A stretch of 64,000 nucleotides of DNA from contig NC_080591.1 of NCBI RefSeq assembly GCF_029962835.1, forward strand, positions 45,825,501-45,889,500, written 5' to 3'. The position numbers and the translations under genes are program-made. Shown piece after piece: positions 12,461 to 24,437 of this stretch. Numbering within the stretch: the stretch's first letter is position 1; each line of letters begins with the position of its first letter. This stretch comes from Magnolia sinica. Its lineage: Eukaryota; Streptophyta; Magnoliopsida; Magnoliales; Magnoliaceae. The notes beneath the pieces were generated by a model. The model had not been told where the DNA came from, made no database searches, and worked only from the letters and a program-made list of their open reading frames with translations.

Positions 12461-12720
12461 AATGGGCCTCATCACATAGGCCTCATGTATATCATAATGG
12501 GCTCATCACATGGGCCTCACATACATCACAATGGCCTCATCACAGGGGCCTCACATACATCACATTGGGCCTCATCACATGGGCCTCACATACATCACAA
12601 TGGCCTCATCACATGGGCTTCACATACATCATAATGGGCCTCATTACATGGGCCTCACATACATTATATTGGGCCTCATCACATGGGCCTCACATATATC
12701 ACAATGGACCTCATGAAACA
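12461..12720. repeat. 34-35 bp LTR minisatellite, about 7.5 units
   Basis: The unit is GGGCCTCATCACATGGGCC plus TCACATACATCACAAT. Shorter versions of the array occur at 22381-22580 and 24532-24715. The unit core CCTCATCACATGGG matters because it resembles the chromodomain coding sequence CCTCATCAACATGGG at the array junctions. Confidence 0.92.
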
Positions 12721-13356
12721 GCCCATGATTTAGGCACAATGGGTGGATAGTGTGTGTAACACATACATCATAGTGGGCCTTATAAGTTAGTCCATGATCT
12801 AGCAAAAATGGATGGGCAGCATGTATAACATATACATCAAGGTGGGTCCCACGTCCAGGGACTGGACAGCGTGGATAAAACACTTACATCATGGTGCATC
12901 TAGCACCGTCCCAAATAGCTAGACAGTGTGGATTACAATACATATATCATGGCAGGCCCCACCGTTCCAGCTTGTTGGATGGTGGGGATACAACATATAC
13001 ACTAAGGTGGGTCCATGCGGTGGCCCACCAGCTTGACCATAAGCTAATATTCGTGTTTTCTCTTCCGTCTAGGCCTGTCCAGACGGACAGGCAGCAAGGC
13101 CTGCTGTTAGACGAGCAGTGTGGATCTCATGCATCACGGTGGGCCTGTTGGCCCTGGACAGTGTGGATATACATCAAGGTGAGATCCACACATTAGTGGG
13201 CCACCCCATTTCAAAAGGATCAAACTGGTATTTCGGTTTTCCATCCAAACAGGTCCGTAAGGCCCCTGGACATCCAGAAAGTGGACAACAAGGACGTCCA
13301 ATAATTCTGGACGGTTGGACGTCAATCACACATCAGGTGGACCATCATACAAGGAA

Positions 13357-13357
<1 letters not shown>

Positions 13358-13414
<57 letters not shown>
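13358..13414. repeat. GA microsatellite in LTR-A
   Basis: This is an almost pure GA run. Equivalent tracts are at 23209-23247 in LTR-B, 25349-25398 in LTR-C, and as CT at 42465-42536 in the plus-strand LTR. The tract is an ancestral feature of the LTR whose length varies between copies. Confidence 0.95.
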
Positions 13415-13415
<1 letters not shown>

Positions 13416-13538
13416 GTGTGATGGAGGGCCTCCGCCATTATGAGCCCCTTTAGGATCTACAACATACATCAAGATGGGTCCCATCATGTGTGGGCCCATA
13501 AATTAGAAATAAAAGGTGGGGATGCCATCTGTTGGGGC

Positions 13539-13576
<38 letters not shown>

Positions 13577-13927
13577 AGAAGTCTCAAGGCGCATCCATCA
13601 CCTTAGTGTAATCCTTGTTAGAGTACAAAGGCCCTTACAGAGAAGCCCCTGGTTGTGCACCCAGGGTTGTGCGCTCCTGGTTGTGTGCCCCCTGCCTGTA
13701 CTCCTATTGTACGCCCCTACCTGGATTCCTATTGTGTGCCCCTACCTGGATTCATGTTATGCGTTCCTACCTAGACTCCTATTGTGTGCCATCCCTGCTG
13801 AAGACCTACTGTGCGCTGGAAGCTGTTATGCATTGAAAGTTGTTGCACGCTAGAAGCTGTTGTGTGCTGGAAGCTTTTGTGCACTGGAAGCCATTGTGCG
13901 CTGGAAGCTATTGTGCGTAAATAGCCC

Positions 13928-13955
13928 TCTCACATGTGTGAGAAGTTTATAAATA
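13928..13955 (+). promoter_or_regulatory. Promoter module 1: ACATGT palindrome plus TATAAATA
   Basis: TCTCACATGTGTGAGA (13928-13943) is a near-perfect palindrome, and TATAAATA follows at 13948-13955. In the 3' LTR the same palindrome is perfect with a G-box core (20391-20406), and its TATA box is at 20411-20418. Confidence 0.7.
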
Positions 13956-14090
13956 CCGCACCCCTCTCCTCATTTGTAGGGGGAAGATGTTGGAAGCGAC
14001 ACTCGTCCGCCCCTCAGTAGTGTTGCGCAATGGAAGTTGTTGCATGCTGGAAGTTGTTGCGCTCTAGAAGCTGTTGTGCGCAGATAACTT

Positions 14091-14116
14091 TCACACGTGT
14101 AAGACGCTTATAAATA
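14091..14116 (+). promoter_or_regulatory. Promoter module 2: G-box ACACGTGT plus TATAAATA
   Basis: TCACACGTGT lies at 14091-14100 and TATAAATA at 14109-14116, followed by CCCCTCTC as in module 1. The 3' LTR has the matching pair at 20621-20630 and 20640-20647. Confidence 0.7.
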
Positions 14117-14763
14117 CCCCTCTCTCATCTTCATTTGGACAGACAGAAGTTGGAGGGTCTCAAGGAACTCCTAGAGGAGAGAGGAAAGTGGAGCATGATG
14201 GAAGATCCGCAGAATAAAATTATGGCACAATGAAATTATAACACAATGAATTATGGCACAATGGAATTATGACACAACCTAAGTTCATGAAGTTTCCATC
14301 TCTTCTTAGATTGTGCACTAGTATTCTTGCCCAAAATGCCCTTTCCTTGATCAAGTGTGCCAGTTGCCGGATTCATAAAGGGAAAGTAAAGGAAATGTGA
14401 AGCACAGAGAAAGAGCTCTAGGAGAAAGAAGAGTACGTCCGTACGACTGAAAGGATAAGTGGAAGAACGATAAATGCCTATCGCACAACCAAATCAAGGG
14501 CTTTAAGTCTGCATGGCTCATCTGCCTTTGCGATGAACAATAAAAGTGTTGAAATACTGCTAAAATTGCCATTGAACTATCTTTCTCTTTCATTTATTGT
14601 GTTTATTCATTATAATCTATCTTAGAATAAAGGGAAATCAAAGGATGTAAATGAACTCAAAACACATAGAACACTTTGTGATCATTGTTCTCTCATTCTT
14701 TCTTTGTTATCATTGAATGAAATCCCCCAAATGGAAAGCATTTGTTTCTTGTTCAAAACAAAA

Positions 14764-14781
14764 TGGCGACTATACTGGGGA
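14764..14781 (+). other. Primer binding site of the gag-only element
   Basis: TGGCGACTATACTGGGGA lies three bases after the LTR end. TGGCGACTC..TGGGGA-type sites are typical of Tat/Ogre elements, which I recall as tRNA-Arg primed. The tRNA assignment is from memory and is the weaker part of this call. Confidence 0.65.
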
Positions 14782-15776
14782 TTCTTCTCAATAATAACTT
14801 AGAAAATATTTAGAAAACATTTATCACTTTTTGGCATCTGTATAGATGCCAAAATGACGACTCTCAATGGGAACATCCTCCCCTTCATCTCTAAAATCGA
14901 ATGTTTTATCATTTGGATACTAATTGCAATTTTATATTTTGAACAAAGGTAAGAAAAAAGCACCAGAGAAAGCAAAATCCATTGTGATTTGGAGTAGAGA
15001 ATTTCATGTAATGGATGGAATGATCTCTATTTCACCAGTAGCTCAACAAGATGAGGGAAGATGGAGGATAGTACCATCCAAAAGATGAAGAGTTCGATCT
15101 ACCTCCATAAGAAGCAACATCTCGCCAAGTACAGGGTCGATTATGCAAAATGTCATGATACACAGTCCTGCCTCGGTCATACAATCATCTCATTCGAGAA
15201 AGACAGAAAGGCCCGTTACTCCAAACGGCCTTCTAGTACCGTTAACTACAACCGTAAAGACATCTTCCACGAAATCATTGCGAGTTCAGAAACATAAAGA
15301 GAAGGCCATCACGACTAGCGAATGTTTGCTTACAGCACTTCGTGCAAAAGATTTTAAGCAAATTCATGCATTAAGAATGCCATGATTTGAGTCAGGTAGT
15401 CTTTCGAAGTGACAGTACACTGGTTTCAAACCAAACAATAGTTCATCTTCTTCAATAGCGTCAATAGCGCGGCACTCATTTCCTCCTTCAATATCAAGAT
15501 GGTAAAAAAAAAAAGAAAATAAAAATTTCATTGACAGACATCAATCAGCCTAACCAATTTTCACCAAATAAGCACGTAGCTAAAGGAGTCCCTAATTTTC
15601 TGACAGTGACTGTCATGAACAACATTGAACCATAAGAACCAACGCCTAATATTACTCAGAATATAATGCAGGAAGAAATCTGACATATGGTCATCGAAAC
15701 CATTCATCTAGAGAAGGAGTGAAATCAGAATAAAAGGTTTCGATATTAGACACCATATCCCCCTGAAATAGAAGAA
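14782..15776 (+). other. Untranslated leader of the gag-only element
   Basis: About 1 kb lies between the primer site and gag. Two short overlapping reading frames (15061-15297 and 15143-15385) show no family resemblance. I see no motif beyond an A-rich composition. Confidence 0.5.
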
Positions 15777-16634
15777 ATGTCGTTTCCTGCTGATTTTAAA
15801 CACCCAGACTTTCAGAAATTTAATGGGAACGAATCACCAAAAGAGCATATGATGCATTTCATAACAAAGATGGGAAATTTGTCTAGAGTTCCTCAATATG
15901 GTCTGCGATTATTCAGATCTTCTTTGGCAGGAAGAGCTTTCAGATGGTATTTAGGTTTAATCCTAGGATCTATTCATACTTGGGAACAGATGCAGGATGC
16001 TTTTATATCAAACTTTTTCTCTTCTGATAGAGAAGTTAGTTTGATCGAACTGGCCTCTATTCACCAAGAAGAAAACAAATCAGTCAAAGAATTCATCAGT
16101 CGATGGAGAGACTTGGGGGCATCATGTCGACATTCTCTGCAGGAATCAGAACAAGTAAAATTATGTTTAGAAAGCATGAGATCGGAAATGGCATGCCACC
16201 TAATGAGTAAAGATTGGAAAATCTTTTGTGATCTTGCTACGAAGGCCTATGCTCTTAAAAAGATGATTGGAAGAATGTCTGTTTTTCAGCCATCATCAAC
16301 CAACATCACTCAGAAAAAAGAAAATAAAGAAGATTATCAGGATGTTGAAAGAGACAATGATGAAGAAGATAGAAATGGTCATGCGGTTATAATGACATAT
16401 AAAAGGTCCAAGCAACATAAAGACCATATGAAGTATTCATTTGCAAGTAAAGACATACTTCCCAGGCTGAAACAATTGTTGGCTATGAAGAGTATTCAAT
16501 TACCTTGGCTAAGACATCTTGAAGAAATTGAGAATATAAGAGGAATGAATTATTGTCATTATCATCACACATTTGGACATCATACAAAAAATTGTAATGG
16601 CCTCAGGAAAAAGCAACAGAAGATGATTAATTAG
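15777..16634 (+). CDS. gag: Gag of the non-autonomous element, open over 285 codons
   Basis: This is the capsid-type protein of the element. The start MSFPADFKHPDF is the first Met of an uninterrupted frame. Residues about 10-150 have the Retrotrans_gag pattern: a KFNGNESPKEHM head, RSSLAGRAFRWYLGL, AFISNFFSS, and SVKEFISRWRDLGASC. A long charged segment follows, then a zinc-binding-like end, CHYHHTFGHHTKNC. It is the only gag in the window free of stops or frameshifts. No protease follows, so processing would depend on another element. A decayed relative lies at 26432-27050. Confidence 0.85.
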   Translation: MSFPADFKHPDFQKFNGNESPKEHMMHFITKMGNLSRVPQYGLRLFRSSLAGRAFRWYLGLILGSIHTWEQMQDAFISNFFSSDREVSLIELASIHQEENKSVKEFISRWRDLGASCRHSLQESEQVKLCLESMRSEMACHLMSKDWKIFCDLATKAYALKKMIGRMSVFQPSSTNITQKKENKEDYQDVERDNDEEDRNGHAVIMTYKRSKQHKDHMKYSFASKDILPRLKQLLAMKSIQLPWLRHLEEIENIRGMNYCHYHHTFGHHTKNCNGLRKKQQKMIN

Positions 16635-19600
16635 AGAGAAATTGTGACGGAAGAATATGACAGAAAAGAAAGAATGACAATTGCAAAACATTGATAATCT
16701 TTTGAGAAAGGGAATGGGATTTTAGTGTTTGTATGGTACATCATGCTTATGCGCAAGAAGAAAAGAAGAATAACTATGTAACAACACAATAAAACAATTA
16801 ATCTTGATAGAGAGTAATCTTCACTCATATATCTTCATGGGTTTTTATCTCTCAACGACACAAAGATGAAGAATGACTAGCAAATGAAGGAGTTGAAGAA
16901 ATACAATTTCTAAAATCCATCTATATACTTTCAAGTAGCAAGATGAAATTCTCAATCCACCTAATCCCAAATGAGGTAATTGTTGATTCTCTGAGATGAT
17001 AATTGTCGATATCAATTTTTGCAGTTCAAAATTGGGGCAAAAATTATTACAACGATTGAATTATTATATATTAAAGCTCAAGCCCAGAATTGTTATTTTA
17101 ATTGGATTATTGCTATGGTTGATGAAAGTGGCTCCGAAATTATATATATTTTGAAAAGGACACCATTGCAAGATTATTTCTAGCCATTTATCTACAAAGA
17201 TTTATGAAGTGACAATTATATCCAGATTATCGGCAATTATCAGGCTTATAATGTCAGTCAAGATATAAAGAGATTTAATATTAAAAAAGGGCGACATACT
17301 ACAGTTTAAAGATAAAGAAGTTTTGATTGCAAAGATTCTCAGAGAAAATCTTATCCAATCAAAAGGGGGCATGACAAGTAGAAAGATTAAAGGCCGTAAA
17401 AGGCAAGTCATGTGCTCCACTTCATGTGAATGAATAAAAGGTGAAATTTTCAAATAAAGCTTCTCAAGTATATTAGGTATATCAAGGTCAAACGTTGATG
17501 ATTCCTACGAAGCACTGACGATTACCATCAATGTTGATGATTTTCGTCTCGCCAACATTGATGATTTTCGTCAAATTTGCCAAGTGTCGATGATTATCGC
17601 CAAAATTAGCGGCTATTATTGTCGTCATCAATCACTCATATAAACTCATTTTATCAAAACTGCTATCATCGCCAAGCTGATACACTATTTTAAACATGAT
17701 AAGAATGTTCTCAAAACATTATCAGTAGTGGCGAAATATCAATTATTGATTCACCAATTTTGGTAGTGGAATAAACTATATAGCCAACCACATATAAAAT
17801 TGACAATAGCAATGGTAGCTTATCATTATTTAAGGCAGCCTAGCCAAGCCCTCAGCGACTAACTATGCATAGGACCTATCATCATCAGCACTATAGATAT
17901 TATTTGGGCAGCAATGAGAAGCCTGTGGCCTTAAAAAGCCCATATAGGCCATCACATGTAAACTCATGCGGGCAGCGGATGGAACCAATGACAAAAAGTA
18001 CACAATGGCCAGTCACGTGTGAGACCAATGCTGCCTATAGAGATTCCAATAGGGTCATGGGGAAGGATGGAAATACCCTCCCGCGAATGGGTCCGACCTT
18101 GTAGGCGAAGATAAAATATATGTATGCTTCCTTGAGCCTTTGCTCTTTGAGCCCTACTCTCTTGAGCCTTTGCTCTGTGAGCCCTACTCTCTTGAGCCTC
18201 TGCTCTTTAAGCCTAGCCTGAAATTGGTAGTAAACTATAATTTCTCTTTAAGCTCAAGTCTTGTCCAGTCAAGTTGTGTCCAGTTTAGTCCAGTTTGGTC
18301 AGGTCAAGTTTAGTCTAAGCATGCTAGCTTCAATACTCGAGAGCTTAAAACTATGCGAGCATTAAAATACTGCAAAAATACATGATCATCTATTTACTTT
18401 AGATATGCTCAAATATGCAATTTCCTGATGAAAAACTCAAATATTGATTAAAAAATATGCAAAAAAATGTATATATATATGCATTTCTTTTAAATCAAGT
18501 TCAAATTACAGCAACAGCAAACGCCTTCAAAATCTTGGCAATTCTCTATTCGAAGAAAATATGGGTAGTTCTCTATTCAAAAGTTCAAATCTTCAAGATC
18601 AATTAATATATTGACAAGAGCCGTGAGGTCTTTTTGGTCTTTTGCGTTCTCGATGATAAAGAAATATTATCTCACAAAATTCTCAAAGGTGGCAGAGAAT
18701 AAACTAGTGACGAATTATCGTTCTCTTTCGGTTGATTTAAAGATTTAGTTATATTCTTTAGATTTGTTAAAGGGGCAACAAAGATTAGCCATCCTTCAAG
18801 GGTATCAGCAGTCTTTACTTCGAAAATATTATCTTCTGAAGAAATCTTTATGCGAAGATTGGCCTGGATAGGGGGCATGATATATTTTCCTAAAGTAATC
18901 TATGCCTTGGTCTTTCTGATAATTTCTTATATATGGCGGAGGAATCAATATAACACAATCAGCTGGGCAATAATCGCACACTAAGTAATATTGACGACCC
19001 CACCAACACACTCAACTATAAGAAGTATGAACTGGAGAATTATGCCGAGAATAATGAAGCATGATCTAGCATGAACTTTCAAGAATTGTTTTTAATATCA
19101 AGGCTCAGTTATATGGTCTGATGCCATAACTTCTTACTGTTCTAATAATAATATCGCAAGATCCCAAGTATCGGATCTGATGGAGATAAGGAACAAATGT
19201 CTATCAAAAGAGATAGAATCATCGTCAATAACTTCTATGGCCTTCGGGAAGTTATTAAATGAAATCAAGAGAAGTCTTATCTATTTTTCTGAATCAGCAA
19301 AGGGTCAGGAAAAATATACTCTTAGCCAGTCTATGAAGAAATGTTAAGGAAGCACAAACTCGAAAAGACTGAGTAATTGAATTTATAGAGCCAGAAATAA
19401 CGTCTCCAAAAGCACGATATAATGCAAAGCACGATGACAGGCAGAAAGAGAAGATAACTCAATCAGTATCCTATTGCAAGTATTACAAATATTCTAAAAA
19501 GTTTTTCAATATATACTTTATGAAACTAAATTGAAAATTTATGATATTGTGAAGTACTAATTCTGATTAATTTGGCAGGAAAGATTACGATTCAAAAGCT

Positions 19601-20020
19601 TGGGTTGTGCAGATCATGAATAAAGGAGACAATCGAAAAAGTTGTTGCAGTAGTAGCAGCATTAAAGAACAACTCTCTAAATGCAGAGTTCAAAGAAAGA
19701 GTTGCAGAAATTAATCAAAGAGACTGTTGCAGTAGCATCATTGAAAGATAGTTCTCTGACCAAGAAACTCAAAGACGAAGTCGTCACAGCTATTACAGCG
19801 ACGGGTTTCAATGAAAAGAGAATTTAGCCTCCCTATTGAAGCATCTGCTCGACACCGCTAGCTGGAGGCAATTAATCTTTTGGTCGAGTGTGATCATTTA
19901 GTCTTCTATGCAAGCAAGGTCATCCAGTCATCCTTTAGTTGTAATTCATTTGATTCTTCGAAGAAGATCGATCCTCCATTTAATTTCATAAATCAATCAA
20001 AGAAGGATCTAGGGGGCATC
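16635..20020 (+). other. Long non-coding interior of the gag-only element, ending in a PPT-like tract
   Basis: About 3.4 kb lack any pol motif on either strand and are AT-rich. The stretch contains GATGATTTTCGTC repeats (17500-17600), a 30-bp tandem repeat (18131-18213) and CCAGTTTAGTC-type repeats (18260-18310). GGATCTAGGGGGC directly before the 3' LTR can serve as the polypurine tract. Confidence 0.7.
18131..18213. repeat. 30-bp tandem repeat, about 2.8 units
   Basis: The unit CTTGAGCCTTTGCTCTTTGA plus GCCCTACTCT begins at 18131, 18161 and 18191, with one or two changes per unit. Confidence 0.93.
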
Positions 20021-20029
20021 TATTAGGGT

Positions 20030-20077
<48 letters not shown>

Positions 20078-21252
20078 AGAAGTCTCAATGCGCATCCACC
20101 GCCTCAGTGTGATCCTTGTTAGAGTACAGAGGCCCTTGCTAAGAAGCCCTTGGTTGTGCGCCCCTGGTTGTGTGCACAGGGTTTGCGCTCCTAGTTGTGC
20201 GCCCCCTGCCTGGACTCCTATTGTGAGCCCCTACTTGGATTCCTGTTGTGAGCCCCTACCTGGATTCTCGTTGTGTGCCCCTGCCTGGATTCCTGTTGTG
20301 CACCACCCCTGCTAAAGACCTATTGTGTGCTGGAAGTTGTTGTACGCTGGAAGTTGTTGTGCATTGGAAGCTGTTGTGCACAAATAGCCCTCTCACACGT
20401 GTGAGAAGTGTATAAATACCGCACCCCTCTCATCATTTGGAGGAGGACTCCTCATTTGTAAGGGGGAAGAAGTTGGAAGAGACACTTGTCCACCCCTCAA
20501 TAGTGTAACGCGCCGGAAGTTATTGCACACTAGAAGGCGTTGCGCGCTGGAAGTTTTTGCAGCCTGGAAGGTGTTATGCACTGGAAGCTGTTGCATGCAC
20601 CTTATTGTGTGCAGATAACCTTCACACGTGCGAGACACCTATAAATACCCCTCTCCCATCTTCATTTGGACAGATAGAAGTTGGAGAGTCACAACTCCCA
20701 GAGGAGAGAAAAGTGGAGCATGATGGAAATCCGCACAATGGAATTATGGAACAACAAATTATGGCACAACCCAAGTTCATGAAGTTTTCATCTCTTCTTA
20801 GATTGTGCACTAGTATTCTTGCCCAAAATGCCCCTTCCTTGATTAAGTGCGCCAGTTACCGGATTCATAAAGGGAAAGTAAAGGAAATGTGAAGCGCAGA
20901 GAAAGAGCTCTAAGAGAAAGAAGAGTATGTGCGTACGACTGAAAGGATAAGTGGAAGAATGATTGATGCTTATCGCACAACCAAATCAAGGGCTTTAAGT
21001 TTGCATGGCTCATCTGCCTTTGCAATGAACAACAAAAGCATCGAAATACTGCTAAAATTGCCATTGAACTATCTTTCTTTTTCATTCATTGTGTTTATTC
21101 ATTTTAATATATCTTAGAATCAAGGGAAATCAAAGGATGTAAATGAACTCAAAATAAATAGAATACTTTGTTATCATTGTTCTCTCATTCTTTCTTTATT
21201 ATCATTGAATGAAATCCCCCAAGTCAAATGCATTTGTTTCTTGTTCGAAACA
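20021..21252 (+). mobile_element. 3' LTR of the gag-only element
   Basis: It is homologous end to end with 13530-14760. It begins TATTAGGGTAC, so the terminal TG has become TA, and ends TTCGAAACA. The TA run (20035-20076) is longer than in the 5' LTR. The two promoter modules are kept (20391-20418 and 20621-20647). Visible differences from the 5' LTR indicate that the insertion is not recent. Confidence 0.9.
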
Positions 21253-22189
21253 CCATCCCCACCACAAAAACTAAGGGGGTCTAGATGACCCCTCAATGCT
21301 ATAGATCAAGAAAAACATCATGATGGGGTCCAAGGAGAATGGCCCCATCATGGCAAGTGCATGCAAGCTAAGGTGAGCCATTGGCCACACCTAGAGGTCA
21401 AGGTAGGATCCTCACCATTGATTGGTGGGTCCTAGTTGCCCCATCTTAGAAGAAATAAGATCTATGTAACAAAATGAAAGGAAACTAGTCCTAGAGTACA
21501 CCCACCTCTCCTTTTCTTCTTCTTCTTCTTCCCTTGAGTTCTCAAGCTTCAATGGAGGTCTTTCAATGGTGGAGATGGGTTTTAGATGGTTGGATTAGGA
21601 GGGATTGAAGGAGGAAGAGGTCTAGATTTTTGTGATGGGTTTCTCTCTAGCTTGGGACGTCCAAGGGTCTTGGGTTGCAATGGAGAAAGTGAGAGATAAT
21701 GGGAGGGAGAGAGGGGTGTATATGGGAGTGATGATTATTTTGTAAGAGGGTGTAAGAGCAATCATGGCATGTGTAAGAAGCATGAGAGAGAAAGTGCATG
21801 CTTGCCATCATGAGGTGTAAGAAGCATGGGGGCTAGGGTGATGTCACCCTAGGCTAGGTAACTTAGGATGATGTCACCATCATGATTGGTTGTAGAGATA
21901 TTTCTCTACCTGGAGGTCTTAGGTCCACAACATGCGATCGACGTCTGGGATAATGCGCGGGTCGGATCTCTTAGTCTATGTATTGGATTAGCACACGAGA
22001 AGCGACGTTGGAACCACGGCGATGATGCAGTCGCAATGATACACGTTTCGGACTGAGTCTATTCGGGTTTACTAGATGCCACTTGAGGTCGCTCGCAAAC
22101 GCTATCTATAGGTCGCGAGTCACTGGAATTCGACAGGAAGGACCGCAGGATCCTAAGGAATAGAATGGTACTAGGACATAGGCCTTACT
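21253..22189 (-). mobile_element. LTR-A piece 3 (promoter-proximal start of a Tekay-type LTR)
   Basis: On the minus strand the LTR begins AGTAAGGCCTATGTCC at 22189, next to the PPT. The related plus-strand LTR at 41594 begins TGTAAGGCTCGTATC. The piece is homologous to 23364-24301 and 25509-26431. It joins LTR-A piece 2 across the gag-only element through the CCATC duplication. Confidence 0.82.
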
Positions 22190-22380
22190 GCTCTCCCCTC
22201 CTAATAAAAATTTCATCCTCGAAATTTACACTACCACATGGAACAAAACAAGAAGGAAGAGAAAACGTGGCATCGCATATATATTAAAACACAATACAAG
22301 GCACAATCAGTCAACAAAATGATGGGGATAACGCTCTCGAATCTCAGCCTCACGCTCCCAAGACGCCTCATCAACATGGG
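22190..22380 (-). pseudogene. pol: Chromodomain C-terminus plus PPT of a Tekay/Del-type element, copy A
   Basis: The minus strand from about 22378 reads DEASWEREAEIRERYPHHF and then a stop, which is the typical end of the integrase chromodomain of chromoviruses (EEATWE..RYPHLF type). About 90 bp further on come AAATTTCGAGGATGAAATTT and the purine tract GGAGGGGAGAG, directly before the LTR start. Only this tail of pol is left. Its upstream side joins abruptly to LTR minisatellite sequence at about 22366-22382. Confidence 0.85.
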
Positions 22381-24301
22381 CACAATGGCCTCATCACATG
22401 CGCTTACATACATCACAATGGCCTCATCACATGGGCCTCACATACATCACATTGGGCCTCATCACATGGGCCTCACATACATCACAATGGCCTCATCACA
22501 TGGGCCTCACATACATCATATTGGGCCTCATCACATGGGCCTCACATACATCACAATGGGCCTCATGAAACAGCCCATGATCTAGGCACAATGGGTGGAT
22601 AGTGTGTGTAACACATACATTATAGTGGGCCTCACAAGTCAGCCCATGATCCAACAAAAATGGATGGGCAGCATGTATAACATATACATCAAGGTGTATC
22701 CCACGCCCAGGGACTGGACGGTGTGGATAAAACACATACATCATGGTGCGTCCAGCACCGTCCCAAACAACTGGATGGAGTGGCTTACAATACATATATC
22801 ATGGCAGGCCCCACCGTTCCAGCTTGCTGGACAGTGGGGATACAACATATACACTAAGGTGGGTCCATGCAGTGGCGCACCAACTTGGACACAAGCTAAT
22901 ATTCGTGTTTCCTCTTCCGTCCAGGCCTGTCCAGACGGACAGGCAGCAAGGCCTACCGTTAGATGGGCAGTGTGGATCTCATGCATCACGGTGGGCTTAT
23001 TGGCCCTTGACTGTGTGGATATACATCAAGGTGGGGTCCACACGTCAGTGGGCCACCCCACTTCAAAAGGATTAAATTGGTATTTGGGTTTTCCATCCAA
23101 ACAGGTCCGTGAGGCCACTGGACGTCCAGAAATTGGACAGTAAGGACGTTCAGCAATTCTGGATGGCTACACGTTGATCACACATCAGGTGGGCCATTAT
23201 ATAAGGAAAGGAGAGAGAGAGAGAGAGGGAGAGGGAGAAAGAGAGATGTGTGATGGAGGGGCTCTGCCACAATGAGCCCCTCTAGGATCTATAACATACA
23301 TCAAGATGGGTCCCATCCATGTGTGGGCCCATAAATCAGAAATCAAAGGTGGGGATGCCATCCGGCATCCCCACCATAAAAACTAAGGGTTCTGGATGAC
23401 CCCTCAAAGCTATGGATCAAGCTAAACAACATGATGGGGTCCATGGAGAATGGCCCCATCATGGCATGTGCATGCAACCTAAGGTGGGCCATTGGCCACA
23501 CCTAGAGGTCAAAGTAGGATCCTCACCATTGATTGGTGGGTCCTAGTTGCCCCATCTTTGAAGAAATAAGATCTATGCAAGAAAATGAAAGGAAACTAGT
23601 CCTAAAGTACACCCACCTCTCCTTTTCTTCTTCTTTTTCTTCCCTTAGGTTCTTAAGCTTTAATGGAGGTCTTTCAATGGTGGAGATGGGTTTTAGATGG
23701 TTGGATTAGGAGGGATTGAAGGTGGAAGAGGGCTAGATTCTTGTGATGGGTTTCTCTCTAGCTTGGGACGCCTAAGGGTCTTGGGTAGCAATGGAGAAAG
23801 TGAGAGAGAATGGGAGGGAGAGAGGGGTGTATATGGGAGTGATGATTATTTCGTAAGAGGGTGTAAGAGAAATCATGGCATCTGTAAGAAGCGTGGGAGA
23901 TAAAGTGCATGCTTGCCATCATGAGGTGTAAGAAGCATGGGGGCTAGGGTGATGTCACCCTAGGGTAGGTAGCCTAGGATGATGTCACCATCATAATTGG
24001 TTATAGAGATATTTCTCTGCCTGGAGGTCTTGGGTCTCGTAATGTACAATTGACGACTAGGATAATGCATGGGTTGGATCTCTTAGTCTACATATCAGAT
24101 TAGCACATGAGACGCGGCCTTGGAACCGTGGCGATGACGCGGTCGCAATGATATTGGTTTCGGACTTAATCGACTCAGGTTTACCGGATACGACTTGAGG
24201 TCACTCGTAAATGCTATCTAGAGGTCGTGGGTCAATGGAATTCGACAGGAAGGACCGATGGATCCTAAGGAACAGGATGGTACTGGAACATAGGTTTTAC
24301 T
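22381..24301 (-). mobile_element. LTR-B (middle LTR of the tandem array, truncated)
   Basis: On the minus strand it begins AGTAAAACCTATG (24301) beside the copy B PPT and ends in the minisatellite (22381), where it is fused to the copy A pol tail. It contains a GA tract (23209-23247). The distal part seen as LTR-A piece 1 is absent. Confidence 0.82.
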
Positions 24302-24385
24302 GCTCTCCCCTCCTAATAAAAATTTCATCCTCAAAATTTATACTACCACATGGAACAAAACAAGAAGGAAGAGAAAACGTGGCAT

Positions 24386-24437
<52 letters not shown>

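Larger units (their letters stand above)
12410..13529 (-). mobile_element. LTR-A piece 2 (Tekay-type LTR body)
   Basis: It is homologous over its whole length to 22381-23363 and 24532-25508 and, in the opposite orientation, to parts of 41594-43663. It has a 34-bp minisatellite (12461-12720), then TGGGCC-rich sequence with words such as TGGATATACATCAAGGTG, then a GA tract. It ends at CCATC (13525-13529), where the next element inserted. Confidence 0.8.
13530..14760 (+). mobile_element. 5' LTR of the gag-only element
   Basis: It begins TGTTGGGGCACAAATATATA and ends GTTCAAAACA. In order it has a TA run (13548-13575), about five units around GCCCCTACCTGGATTCCTATT (13675-13800), and about seven units around GTGCGCTGGAAGCTGTT (13815-13915). 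Two promoter modules follow, then GA-rich and A-rich transcribed sequence. Confidence 0.9.
13530..21252 (+). mobile_element. Complete non-autonomous LTR element with gag only (TR-GAG type)
   Basis: It has two LTRs (13530-14760 and 20021-21252, 1231 and 1232 bp) and a 5 bp target duplication CCATC (13525-13529 and 21253-21257). A primer site lies at 14764 and a PPT-like AGGATCTAGGGGGC just before the 3' LTR. The only gene recognised inside is a gag of about 285 codons. No RT, RNase H, integrase or protease motif was seen on either strand. Transposition would need enzymes from a relative. The lineage is uncertain; the primer site and gag style resemble Tat/Ogre-type gypsy elements. Confidence 0.88.

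Noticed and set aside
12461..12720. CRISPR-like array
   Set aside because: The units are contiguous with no unique spacers, and the DNA is plant nuclear.
12368..12750. Overlapping frames encoding HHNGPHHMGLTYIT-type repeat peptides (also at 22238-22585 and 24350-24715)
   Set aside because: They are translations of the 34-bp LTR minisatellite, open in several frames at once, with no family resemblance.
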